Origin: a virus
DNA: 50,130 nt
Direction: 5' to 3' (one strand)
IMG/VR virus record: IMGVR_UViG_3300045966_000151
Span: 1 to 50,130 of that record
Below are positions 14,576 through 20,994 of the stretch, piece by piece; position 1 is the stretch's first letter, and each line of letters starts with the position of its first letter. Below the pieces are notes generated by a model. The model saw nothing but the letters and a program-made list of their open reading frames with translations. It was not told the DNA's origin and did no database searches. The position numbers and the translations under genes are program-made.

Positions 14576-14649
14576 GATCGGCTACGATGCTCGCCACCCA
14601 GCGACCGGCCCCCGTGCCGGCGCAACCTCTCGTTCGGGGGTGGCGGCAC

Positions 14650-15621
14650 ATGAAGCTCTCCACTGCGCGCGAGCAGTTCCTGGTGGACGCCCAGCTCCGC
14701 GGCATCGCGAAGCAGACGATCGCCAACTACAAGTCGGATCTGAATCTCCTGATCGCCCTGGCAACCGTGCGCATGGGCGACAGCGTGATCGCCTTCACCC
14801 CCGACCTGGCCCGCGAGTTCATGGTGTCGCTCGCGCGCCGCGAGAAGCCGCTGAGCCTCTCGACGCTGCATCGTCGCCGGGCGAGCGTCTCGGAGTTCGC
14901 GAAGTGGGGGCTCCGCAAGCGGCTGTGGCCCGTCGATCCGATGCTCGACGTGCCGCCCATCAAGCGGCCGAAACATCTCCCGCGGCCGTTCGCGCCGGAG
15001 CAGCGCGACGCCCTCCTGGCCCTCGACCTCCAGGGCGTCGACAAGGTCATCCGCGCGCTGCTGTACTACACCGGCCTCCGCGCCACGCCGATCTGCAATG
15101 TCCGCGTTGGTGACTGCTCCTTCGCGCCGGTCACGCTCACGACTGGCGACGTCGTCCCCGGAACGATCCGGGCGACGGGGAAGGGCAACAAGACCTCGGT
15201 CAAGCCCATGCTGCCCGAGCTCTACGAGGTCCTCTTCGACTGGTGCCTCAAGCACACGGACATGAAGCCGGCCTCGTTCGTCCTGGCGAAGAAGAACGGC
15301 CGGCCGTACTCACGGAAGATGCTCGAGGACCGGACCCGGGCCTGGGGCGTCCAGGCCAGCGTTCCGGAGTGCCTGCCGCACCGATTCCGCCACACGTTCG
15401 CGACAGCGTTGCTGGAGCGAGGCGTCGACATCCGCATCATCCAAGTGCTCATGGACCACGCCGACATCGGCACGACAGCCCTCTACACCAAGGTGGTCGA
15501 CGATCGGGCGTTCGGGGCAGCCCTGCGCCTGTCGTCGAAGGGCACAGAACCGCTCGGGGTTACATTCCGGGGTTCTGTACCTGGTAATTCTGACGAGACG
15601 GAGCGTTCAGCAAGTGCCTGA
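14650..15621 (+). CDS. int: Tyrosine-type site-specific integrase
   Basis: 323 residues from ATG 14650; ATG 14572, which overlaps the previous stop, would add 26 residues lacking domain character. N-terminal SAM-like domain (about 5-90: FLVDAQLRGIAKQTIANYKS) and catalytic domain 112-300 with all residues present: R144 in YYTGLRATPI, K in TGKGNK (178-181), H244 and R247 in PHRFRHTFAT, H270 and the nucleophile Y279 in LYTKV. It inserts and probably excises the prophage. No excisionase was recognised. The structured non-coding segment after the gene is a candidate attP. Confidence 0.93.
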   Translation: MKLSTAREQFLVDAQLRGIAKQTIANYKSDLNLLIALATVRMGDSVIAFTPDLAREFMVSLARREKPLSLSTLHRRRASVSEFAKWGLRKRLWPVDPMLDVPPIKRPKHLPRPFAPEQRDALLALDLQGVDKVIRALLYYTGLRATPICNVRVGDCSFAPVTLTTGDVVPGTIRATGKGNKTSVKPMLPELYEVLFDWCLKHTDMKPASFVLAKKNGRPYSRKMLEDRTRAWGVQASVPECLPHRFRHTFATALLERGVDIRIIQVLMDHADIGTTALYTKVVDDRAFGAALRLSSKGTEPLGVTFRGSVPGNSDETERSASA

Positions 15622-15625
15622 AAAG

Positions 15626-15706
15626 GTTAGTGTGCGCCAGAGAGGGCGTGTAAGCCGGGAACGATACCCGGCGGTCTCTGGCGTCGTAACCCCACGGCAC
15701 ACTGAC
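15626..15706 (+). other. Nested three-stem structured element (ncRNA or att candidate)
   Basis: Starting 4 bases after the integrase stop: stem 1 pairs 15626-15635 with 15697-15706 (10 pairs, one G-T); stem 2 pairs 15636-15643 with 15675-15682 (8 pairs, continuous with stem 1 on the 5' side); stem 3 pairs 15654-15659 with 15667-15672 (6 pairs) over loop AACGATA. The 3' side carries a 14-base bulge (15683-15696). There is no T-run. It does not fold as a tRNA. Confidence 0.6.
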
Positions 15707-15751
15707 GTTCTTTCCGTTCCGGGTTACCGACCTCACCATCCTGGTGTAAGC

Positions 15752-15777
15752 GGAGGGCGCGATGTAGAGACATCGTG
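15752..15777 (+). promoter_or_regulatory. Ribosome site, start-stop codon pair and hairpin over the next start
   Basis: GGAGGG (15752-15757) precedes ATG TAG (15762-15767), a minimal start-stop pair. The segment 15758-15765 pairs with 15770-15777 around loop AGAG, burying the GTG start of the 15775 gene in the stem. This arrangement could throttle translation of the downstream zinc-ribbon series. Confidence 0.4.
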
Positions 15778-15936
15778 ACGGCTGCGCTCGCTCAGCTCTT
15801 CGCTGTCGTCTGCCGCTGCGGCTGCCCCTCGACCGACCACGCCCCAACCGTTTTCGCCGACGGGCGCCCCGTGGGCGCCTGCCTCGCGTGTAGCTGCCCT
15901 TGCTTCGAGCCCGCGGTCCCGGATCTGGCCGCGTGA
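15775..15936 (+). CDS. Small cysteine-rich protein
   Basis: 53 residues from GTG 15775. Eight cysteines in two clusters (VCRCGCPSTDH and ACLACSCPCFEP) suggest one or two zinc ions. The start codon lies in a hairpin. Ends with a GTGA overlap. Function unknown. Confidence 0.55.
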   Translation: MTAALAQLFAVVCRCGCPSTDHAPTVFADGRPVGACLACSCPCFEPAVPDLAA

Positions 15937-16128
15937 TCGCCTGCCCCGAACCAGGCTGCACCGTGAGTGCCCCGCATGCCAGCGCGCTCGCCGACCACTT
16001 CATGACCGGCGGCGAAGCCGGAGCTCGCCGCGCGACGAAGCCCGGCCGTGGAGTTCCTCGACCAGGAGATCGCGAAGCTGGAGCGCCAGCTCGGCGCGCT
16101 GAAGGGCGCGCGCGAGGTCCTGGCGTGA
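15933..16128 (+). pseudogene. Small zinc-finger/coiled-coil gene needing a +1 shift
   Basis: From GTG 15933, frame 3 reads a zinc-finger-like start (VIACPEPGCTVSAPHASALA, then DHFMTGG). From about 16010 the coding signal moves to the +1 frame, which reads AVEFLDQEIAKLERQLGALK and ends at TGA 16126-16128, overlapping the next GTG. Together they would give a C2H-type finger plus coiled coil of about 65 residues. Frame 3 is open throughout, so a 141-residue fusion to 16358 is formally possible but its middle is shadow-like. Confidence 0.5.
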
Positions 16129-16358
16129 AGGTCTGCCGCTCCACTGCCTGCGTGGTCTGCGAACAGCGCCCCCACGGGGCATGCGCGCGGTGCGGCGGGC
16201 GGGCGTGTTGGCGGTGCGATCGGTGCCAGGGATGTCAGCGGCTGATCTGTCGGGCCTGCGATACGGTCCCGGCCCCGTCGTTCGACTTCCCGGGCGACCG
16301 CTACCGTCATCCCCACTGCGACGTCGACGGCACGCTGACGCTGGAGGACGTGGCGTGA
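16125..16358 (+). CDS. Small multi-cysteine zinc protein
   Basis: 77 residues from GTG 16125, overlapping the preceding stop. Thirteen cysteines in the first 50 residues (ACVVCEQRPHGACARCGGRA, then CWRCDRCQGCQRLICRAC) indicate cross-braced zinc binding like a RING or B-box-style knuckle. The tail has DFPGDRYRHPHC. Function unknown; protein-protein or nucleic-acid binding is likely. Confidence 0.65.
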   Translation: MKVCRSTACVVCEQRPHGACARCGGRACWRCDRCQGCQRLICRACDTVPAPSFDFPGDRYRHPHCDVDGTLTLEDVA

Positions 16359-16831
16359 ACCCGATCCGCGTGGCCCTCCACCGCCAGCTCGACGAGGACC
16401 TCGCGCGCCTCCAGCGCCGCGACGGGGACGCGCTGGCGCATCCCGGCGGCTCGGACCCCGACATGGACGCGGTGGCCAGCAGCCAGGACGCCGAGGTGAC
16501 CGCGCAGCATCGCGAGGTGCTCCTCGATCGCGTGCGGCAGATCCGAGAGGCATTCGGGCGGCTCGACGACGGGACGTGGGGCACCTGCACCTCGTGTGGG
16601 GAGCCGATCGCGGACCGGCGTCTCGTCGCATACCCCTGGGCTCCGACCTGCGTCGCCTGCGCGACGCAGGATGAGGTGGCGGCGCGCCGGGCTGCCTACG
16701 CGGCCGCGCCGGAGATCCGTCGCCCACGTGGTCGGCCGAGGAAGATCGCCGAGCCCGTGCTCGAGGATGCGCCGGTGGACGAGCTCGCTGGGTTCCCGGC
16801 GGCAAACGACCCAGGGGAGGAATGGCCATGA
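16355..16831 (+). CDS. DksA/TraR-type zinc-finger protein with AT-hook
   Basis: 158 residues from GTG 16355. Residues 5-72 form an N-terminal helical hairpin; TCTSCGEPIADRRLVAYPWA then TCVACATQ (C78, C81, C99, C102) is the C4 finger of the DksA/TraR family. The C-terminus adds RRPRGRPRK, an AT-hook core, which is uncommon for the family. Phage DksA/TraR homologues bind RNA polymerase's secondary channel and redirect transcription; that role is inferred here. Confidence 0.82.
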   Translation: MNPIRVALHRQLDEDLARLQRRDGDALAHPGGSDPDMDAVASSQDAEVTAQHREVLLDRVRQIREAFGRLDDGTWGTCTSCGEPIADRRLVAYPWAPTCVACATQDEVAARRAAYAAAPEIRRPRGRPRKIAEPVLEDAPVDELAGFPAANDPGEEWP

Positions 16832-16863
16832 AAGCCTGCCCGCGCTGCGGCTGCCAGGGTTGA
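16828..16863 (+). pseudogene. 11-codon remnant of the gene continued at 17239
   Basis: A strong ribosome site (GGGGAGGAA) leads to ATG 16828, encoding MKACPRCGCQG and then TGA. The intact gene at 17239 begins MPTCPRCQCQG, identical at 8 of 11 residues. The HNH gene lies exactly between, starting at the A of this TGA. The remnant is best read as the original 5' end of the zinc-ribbon gene, now serving as a leader that couples ribosomes to the HNH gene. Confidence 0.6.
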
Positions 16864-17255
16864 TGATGCGCCCCGATGTCCGCTTCTGGATGAAGGTTGA
16901 CCGCGACGGCGCCTGCTGGCTCTGGAACTCAGTCATCAAGGAAAACGGGTACGGGCAGTTCTGGGTTGAAGGACGTTATGTCCAGGCCCATCGGTTCGCC
17001 TACGAGCTGGCCAGAGGGCCGATCCCGGCCGGCCTAAGCATAGACCACCTCTGCCGAGAGCGGGCCTGCGTCAACCCGTCACATCTTGAGCCTGTGACCA
17101 CGCGGGAAAACTTACGACGGTCGCCCCATACAGTGAATTCCATCAACGCGGCCAAGACGACGTGCCCGCGCGGCCATGCGTACAACCGGAAGCGCCGTCA
17201 GCGGTATTGCCTGACCTGCGAGAACGAGAGGCGACGCGATGCCCACATGTCCTAG
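16863..17255 (+). CDS. HNH endonuclease (HNH_3 type), copy B, inserted in a zinc-ribbon gene
   Basis: 130 residues from ATG 16863 (16866 is also possible). Motifs: GACWLWNSVIKENGYGQFW (16-34), AHRFAYELARGP, and IDHLCRERACVNPSHLEPVT (60-79) with D61-H62, N71 and H74; second zinc knuckle C101, H105, C116, C119. Clearly paralogous to copy A at 11948. It begins on the stop of the 11-codon remnant and its last 17 bases overlap the start of the reconstituted gene. Confidence 0.88.
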   Translation: MMRPDVRFWMKVDRDGACWLWNSVIKENGYGQFWVEGRYVQAHRFAYELARGPIPAGLSIDHLCRERACVNPSHLEPVTTRENLRRSPHTVNSINAAKTTCPRGHAYNRKRRQRYCLTCENERRRDAHMS

Positions 17256-17484
17256 ATGTCAGTGCCAGGGCCACGGCCAGACCTACGTCGCCACGCGCTC
17301 GGTCTGCGGCGAGGTCAAGTACCCGACGCTGGCCGAGCCGCCGGGGCCAGGCTGGATCTGCGCCCTGTGCCGCGCGACACCCGTGGAGACACGATCGGCG
17401 CGCCGGGAGGCCTCGGCACGGGCTCAGGCGACAAAACGCGCCCAGGGACGCCCAGGGACCGCAGGGGGGCCAGAGGCGGCATGA
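17239..17484 (+). CDS. Small zinc-ribbon protein with replaced 5' end
   Basis: 81 residues from ATG 17239. CPRCQCQGHGQTYV and WICALCRATPVE supply two C-x2-C pairs around a beta hairpin. The first 10 codons use TGT, CCT and AGA, unlike the G+C-rich codons just after them, consistent with this end having arrived with the HNH gene. Function unknown. Ends in an ATGA overlap. Confidence 0.72.
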   Translation: MPTCPRCQCQGHGQTYVATRSVCGEVKYPTLAEPPGPGWICALCRATPVETRSARREASARAQATKRAQGRPGTAGGPEAA

Positions 17485-17708
17485 CCCTGGCTCCGCTTGA
17501 CAAACGGAACTTTCACGGCGCCCTCGCGAAGCGCTCGCCGTACGCGACGCGGTGGGTGCCCTGCGTAACGTGCAGCACCCCGATCACGAACACGGCCGAG
17601 CAGGCGCGGCTCGGTCAGATCTGCAGGCTTTGCCGTGACGCTGGCTGGCTGGAACCGGACGAGTACGCGGCAGCGGTGGCTCGGGCGAGCAAGGAGGGCG
17701 CCGCGTGA
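17481..17708 (+). CDS. Small zinc-ribbon protein
   Basis: 75 residues from ATG 17481. PCVTCSTPITNTAEQARLGQ followed by ICRLCRDAGW forms a C-x2-C ... C-x2-C ribbon. The remainder is helical and acidic. Located in a run of zinc-binding genes upstream of RusA. Confidence 0.68.
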   Translation: MTLAPLDKRNFHGALAKRSPYATRWVPCVTCSTPITNTAEQARLGQICRLCRDAGWLEPDEYAAAVARASKEGAA

Positions 17709-17899
17709 TCAGGCAGGCCCGCCACCGTCGCCGCCGGCGCGCCCAGCTTCCACCGACGCTCCGAGCGCGGATCGAAGCCTCGCGCGCGTCGATAGAGATG
17801 TACGGCCTCGGCCCGGTGGTCTCGCTCTCGCGCGAGGCGCTGCCGATCCTGCGGCGCGTGCACGGCGTGCCGACGACGCGGCTGGAAAAGGAGGACTGA
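17705..17899 (+). CDS. Small basic protein, function unknown
   Basis: 64 residues from GTG 17705 (GTGA overlap). Begins with a very arginine-rich stretch (MIRQARHRRRRRAQLPP) and continues helical. Nucleic-acid binding is plausible. No family recognised. Confidence 0.6.
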   Translation: MIRQARHRRRRRAQLPPTLRARIEASRASIEMYGLGPVVSLSREALPILRRVHGVPTTRLEKED

Positions 17900-17900
17900 A

Positions 17901-18329
17901 GTGGCCGAGATCCTCGCCGTCCGCGTCTACGGCGTCCCGGTCCCCCAGGGCCGGCCCCGTGCGCGCGCCTTCCGGCTTCCGAACGGCGGAGTCCGTGCGT
18001 CCGTCTACGAGCGGGCCGAGGACAAGGACTGGAAGCGCACGGTGCTCGCGCAGGTCCTTCCTCACCGTCCGCCGGCACCAGTGGATGGGCCGCTGGTCAT
18101 GACGGTGACGTTCTATCTTCCGCGGCCGAAGTCGCTCCCGAAGCGCGTGGAGTACCCCGTCACGAAACCGGATCTCTCGAACTGCCTCAAGGCGATCGAG
18201 GACGCGCTGAACGGAATCGTGTTCGTGGACGATTCACGCCTCGTGGAGATCCGGATGGCCAAGCGGTACGACCCAGCGCCGGGGGCAGAGATACGGATTG
18301 CGCACGCTCCTGCGTGGCGTCACGAATGA
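17901..18329 (+). CDS. rusA: RusA-family Holliday junction resolvase
   Basis: 142 residues from GTG 17901, preceded by AAAAGGAGG. Motifs: YGVPVPQGRPRARAF near the start, then KPDLSNCLKAIEDALNGIVF and VDDSRLVEIRMAKRY, the conserved acidic core of RusA (family D-x-D; here DLS, a substitution also common in phages). The dimeric enzyme cuts four-way junctions symmetrically, here probably to resolve recombination or packaging intermediates. ATGA overlap with a second RusA-like gene. Confidence 0.9.
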   Translation: MAEILAVRVYGVPVPQGRPRARAFRLPNGGVRASVYERAEDKDWKRTVLAQVLPHRPPAPVDGPLVMTVTFYLPRPKSLPKRVEYPVTKPDLSNCLKAIEDALNGIVFVDDSRLVEIRMAKRYDPAPGAEIRIAHAPAWRHE

Positions 18330-19117
18330 GCGCGTATAGCGAGCGGCGGCTGTCTTTCGAGCCGGTGGTGTGCGCTCAGTGCGGCGAGTCGGCTCGTCGC
18401 ACTTCGAACGCGCAACGCTTCTGTGGGCGATGTGCCGGACGGCGCTATCTGGCGCCACGCGCTGCTGGGCGCTCGAAGAATCGCGCGTCCGCCTCCTCCA
18501 TCTTCTGGTCGGCGTCCGAGTCCATCGACATCGTCAGGATGCTCAGGGTGTCTGTCCCGTTCACATGGTTTTTTTCCAAGAACTGGCTTCATCAGCTCGC
18601 GGGGCGGCGCGACGGCAAGAAGGCGATGCTCGTTCATGACAAGTGTCGCGCCGCGCGCGGCGCACTGGCTGATCGCATTCGAGCCGCGAACGCAGGCGAG
18701 GCATGGCCGCGACGAAAGACGTACATCGACATCCTCGTCCAGAAGCCACGGGCCAACGGCGATGCCGTCAACGTCGTTGACGTGGTCTGCGACGCGGTCG
18801 CTGATGGCATCGGCGTCGATGATCGATGGTTCGCGATCCGTCGGCTCGACTGGGAGGTCGTGAAGGCCGCGCCGCGCTTGTACGTGGGCATTGGCCAGGA
18901 CGGCGAAGAACCTCAGCAGATCTGTTCCGCGTGCGGACTCCTGCTGGATGTCTCGCGCTTTCATAAGAATCGCGCGGATCTGCTCGGATACGCGCGTATC
19001 TGCATCGCCTGTCGGACGACGCCGAGGCCGCGGGCTCAGCGGTTCGCCCCGGGCGTGGTGATCCGCGTCGCGCATGTCCCACCAGAGCAGGCGTCGCTCG
19101 TGGAGCGGACGCCGTGA
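18326..19117 (+). CDS. RusA-like nuclease flanked by two zinc ribbons
   Basis: 263 residues from ATG 18326. Residues 16-36 are a zinc ribbon (VCAQCGES ... FCGRC); residues 68-192 are RusA-like, with KTYIDILVQKPRANGDAVNV, DVVCDAVADGIGVDDRWFAI and a PRLYVGIG strand; residues 200-229 form a second ribbon (CSACGLLLDVSRFHK ... CIACR) of the type usually seen in HNH proteins. Acidic residues D146, D156, D165 and D166 are in place. Likely a junction- or flap-specific nuclease whose ribbons add DNA targeting. It is adjacent to a normal RusA, so two resolvases may divide the work. Confidence 0.75.
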   Translation: MSAYSERRLSFEPVVCAQCGESARRTSNAQRFCGRCAGRRYLAPRAAGRSKNRASASSIFWSASESIDIVRMLRVSVPFTWFFSKNWLHQLAGRRDGKKAMLVHDKCRAARGALADRIRAANAGEAWPRRKTYIDILVQKPRANGDAVNVVDVVCDAVADGIGVDDRWFAIRRLDWEVVKAAPRLYVGIGQDGEEPQQICSACGLLLDVSRFHKNRADLLGYARICIACRTTPRPRAQRFAPGVVIRVAHVPPEQASLVERTP

Positions 19118-19368
19118 GCCACGGGCGCCACAATTCCGCGCACGGAGGCGGCTGGGGATCGCGCGGCAAGCGCCTCCGCTCGAAGCTCGGCGACTCGATC
19201 ACCCTCGGGCGACTCACCGACCTACTCGGCGCCGCCGGCAGGCGCCAGAAAGGAGGAGCCATGGAACGCGACGTCGAGAAGGAGCAGGACAAGGACCAGC
19301 AGGAGCAGGGCGGCGACGAGCAGCAGCAGGAGACGCCGCCGGCGTCGGAGACCGAGCAGACGGCCTAG
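19114..19368 (+). CDS. Small basic/acidic two-part protein with internal start
   Basis: 84 residues from GTG 19114 (GTGA overlap): a basic Gly/Arg-rich half (HGGGWGSRGKRLRSK) and an acidic Glu/Gln half. A very strong ribosome site (AAAGGAGGAG) lies before an in-frame ATG at 19261, which would give a 35-residue acidic peptide (MERDVEKEQDKDQQEQGG). Either or both may be made. Function unknown. Confidence 0.6.
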   Translation: MSHGRHNSAHGGGWGSRGKRLRSKLGDSITLGRLTDLLGAAGRRQKGGAMERDVEKEQDKDQQEQGGDEQQQETPPASETEQTA

Positions 19369-19442
19369 CAGCACTACCACACCCGCCGCGTCGGGCTGGC
19401 ATCTGGCGCGGCGGGACATCACCGACGAAGCGAGGGCGAAAC

Positions 19443-19586
19443 GTGACGACCGCGGCGTCTCGACATCTCAAGATCTCGCCGGACTTCATCCTGCCCGACG
19501 ACGCGGTCACGCAGACCTATGAGCCGCCCGATCGACGACCTGAATGCCTCGTTGCGGTCAGCCGCTCCGGGCCGTGTGCTTATTGA
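19443..19586 (+). pseudogene. Truncated start of a HerA/DUF87-type ATPase
   Basis: From GTG 19443 the first 25 residues (TTAASRHLKISPDFILPDDA, then VTQTY) match the opening of phage DUF87 ATPases, where this segment leads directly into the Walker A motif. Here it changes to unrelated sequence just before the P-loop and stops at 19586. A decayed gene is the simplest reading. Confidence 0.5.
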
Positions 19587-19617
19587 GGTCATCCCATCCC
19601 TGGCGGGAAGTGAGTAG
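19519..19617 (+). CDS. Very small protein upstream of the helicase
   Basis: 32 residues from ATG 19519, inside the ATPase remnant in another frame, ending 8 bases into the helicase gene. Sequence MSRPIDDLNASLRSAAPGRV looks protein-like. It may couple translation to the helicase; support is weak. Confidence 0.35.
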   Translation: MSRPIDDLNASLRSAAPGRVLIEVIPSLAGSE

Positions 19618-20992
19618 GACGAGGACGACGACCATTCCTGCCGAGATCCCGAACCGGATCCCGCCGCACGACCTCGCGGCCGAGGCCGCCGTCCTGGGCG
19701 GCTGCCTCCTCGAGGCCGCCATCCTCGAGCGCGCGGCCGTGAAGCTCGAGCCCGAGGACTTCTACACGGAGGCGCACCGGACGATCTACCGCCGGATGCT
19801 GGACCTCCACGAGGCCCAGTCAAGCGTGGGGCTCATCACGTTGACCGATGCGCTGCGCGCCAGCCACGAGCTGGAGGCCGCCGGTGGGCCCGCCGCGCTC
19901 GCGCTCCTCGTGGAGCAGGGGGCCATCCCCAGCCTCGTTGACGACTACCTCCGGATCATTCTCGTGCATGCCGGCGCGCGCCGGGACATCCAGGTCCTGA
20001 CCCAGGCGCTCCAGGCCGCCTACGACGGCACGGCGCCCGCCGAGCTCGCCACGTCGGTCACCGACGCGCTGACGCAGATCGCGGAGCGCACGGACGGCGA
20101 GGCGCTGCGTGAGAAGGGGCGGCACGGCGAGCCACCGAAACCGGTGAGGCAGGTGCTGCGGTCGATTCTTGAGGCCCTGGACACGCCGGAATCCGACTTC
20201 GTCACGTGTCCCCATCACGGCGTGAACGATCGCCTGGGCGGCGGGCTGCTCCGAGGCGAGATGCTCACGCTCGGGGGCCGCCCTGGGGTGGCCAAGTCAG
20301 CGCTCATCGTGCAGTGGGCGATTCACGTCGCGCAGCGTGGCCAGTCGGTGCTGCTCGTGTCCCAGGAGATGAACGCCGCGGCCATCGGGCGACGCATCCT
20401 CGCCCAGCAGACGAGGACGAGTGCGACCTCTCTCCGTCGGCGTGACGTGGACCCGCACGACTGGCCGAAGCTCCTCGGTGCGATGGATCGGCTCGAGGAC
20501 CTCCCGCTGTGGATTGACGACAGCAAGCCCACGCTCAATGGGCTCCGCCGGCGTCTGCGCGAGCGTGCGTACCGCCTCGTCATCGTCGACTACCTCCAGC
20601 TCCTTCGCGCTCCCGAGCACCGCGACCGGCGGCTGGAGGTGAGCGCCGTGAGTGCCGGGCTCAAGCGCTTGGCGTCGTGGCGTGAGGGCTGCTCCGTGAT
20701 CGCCCTGTCGTCGTTGACGCGGCTCTATCAGGACAAAGGGAAGAAGGTCGAACGCCCGGGCATGGACAAGCTCAAGGAGTCCGGGGACGTCGAGGCCGAT
20801 TCGGATGCGGTGCTCATCCTTCACTGGCCGGACACCGAGCAATCCGAGCGCGAGCTGATCTTCGCCAAGGTGCGGGACGGGGAAGGCGGTGGCGCGCCGC
20901 TGCTGCTTGACTTCGAGCCCGCGTTCGTGAAGTTCACGATTCCGGATGAAGCGCCACCCCAGCCGACATGGGTGCTGGACGGAGGACGGTGA
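19610..20992 (+). CDS. DnaB-type replicative helicase
   Basis: 460 residues from GTG 19610 (the longer frame from 19544 overlaps the upstream remnant). N-terminal DnaB helical domain (PPHDLAAEAAVLGGCLLEAA, about 18-125), linker, RecA-like motor from about 195: Walker A GGRPGVAKSA (222-231), SQEM (251-254), Walker B LVIVDYLQLL (D327), and a C-terminal ESGDVEADSDAVL switch segment. It is shorter in the linker than bacterial DnaB. With the initiator at 20995 it forms a lambda O/P-like replication pair that unwinds DNA at the origin; no primase is fused. Confidence 0.92.
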   Translation: MSRTRTTTIPAEIPNRIPPHDLAAEAAVLGGCLLEAAILERAAVKLEPEDFYTEAHRTIYRRMLDLHEAQSSVGLITLTDALRASHELEAAGGPAALALLVEQGAIPSLVDDYLRIILVHAGARRDIQVLTQALQAAYDGTAPAELATSVTDALTQIAERTDGEALREKGRHGEPPKPVRQVLRSILEALDTPESDFVTCPHHGVNDRLGGGLLRGEMLTLGGRPGVAKSALIVQWAIHVAQRGQSVLLVSQEMNAAAIGRRILAQQTRTSATSLRRRDVDPHDWPKLLGAMDRLEDLPLWIDDSKPTLNGLRRRLRERAYRLVIVDYLQLLRAPEHRDRRLEVSAVSAGLKRLASWREGCSVIALSSLTRLYQDKGKKVERPGMDKLKESGDVEADSDAVLILHWPDTEQSERELIFAKVRDGEGGGAPLLLDFEPAFVKFTIPDEAPPQPTWVLDGGR

Positions 20993-20994
20993 CC

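Noticed and set aside
15626-15706. tRNA gene behind the integrase
   Set aside because: The stems are nested, not a cloverleaf, and no T-loop or plausible anticodon arm is present.
16596-16862. Upstream extension of the HNH gene into the DksA/TraR-like gene
   Set aside because: The extension reads as Arg/Pro-rich shadow sequence; the domain begins at MMRPDVRFW, and ATG 16863 is coupled to a stop.
16861-17255. A group I intron or intein between the 11-codon piece and the zinc-ribbon gene
   Set aside because: The whole interval is HNH coding sequence with no room for an intron core, and the downstream gene has its own complete start; there is no in-frame intein fusion.
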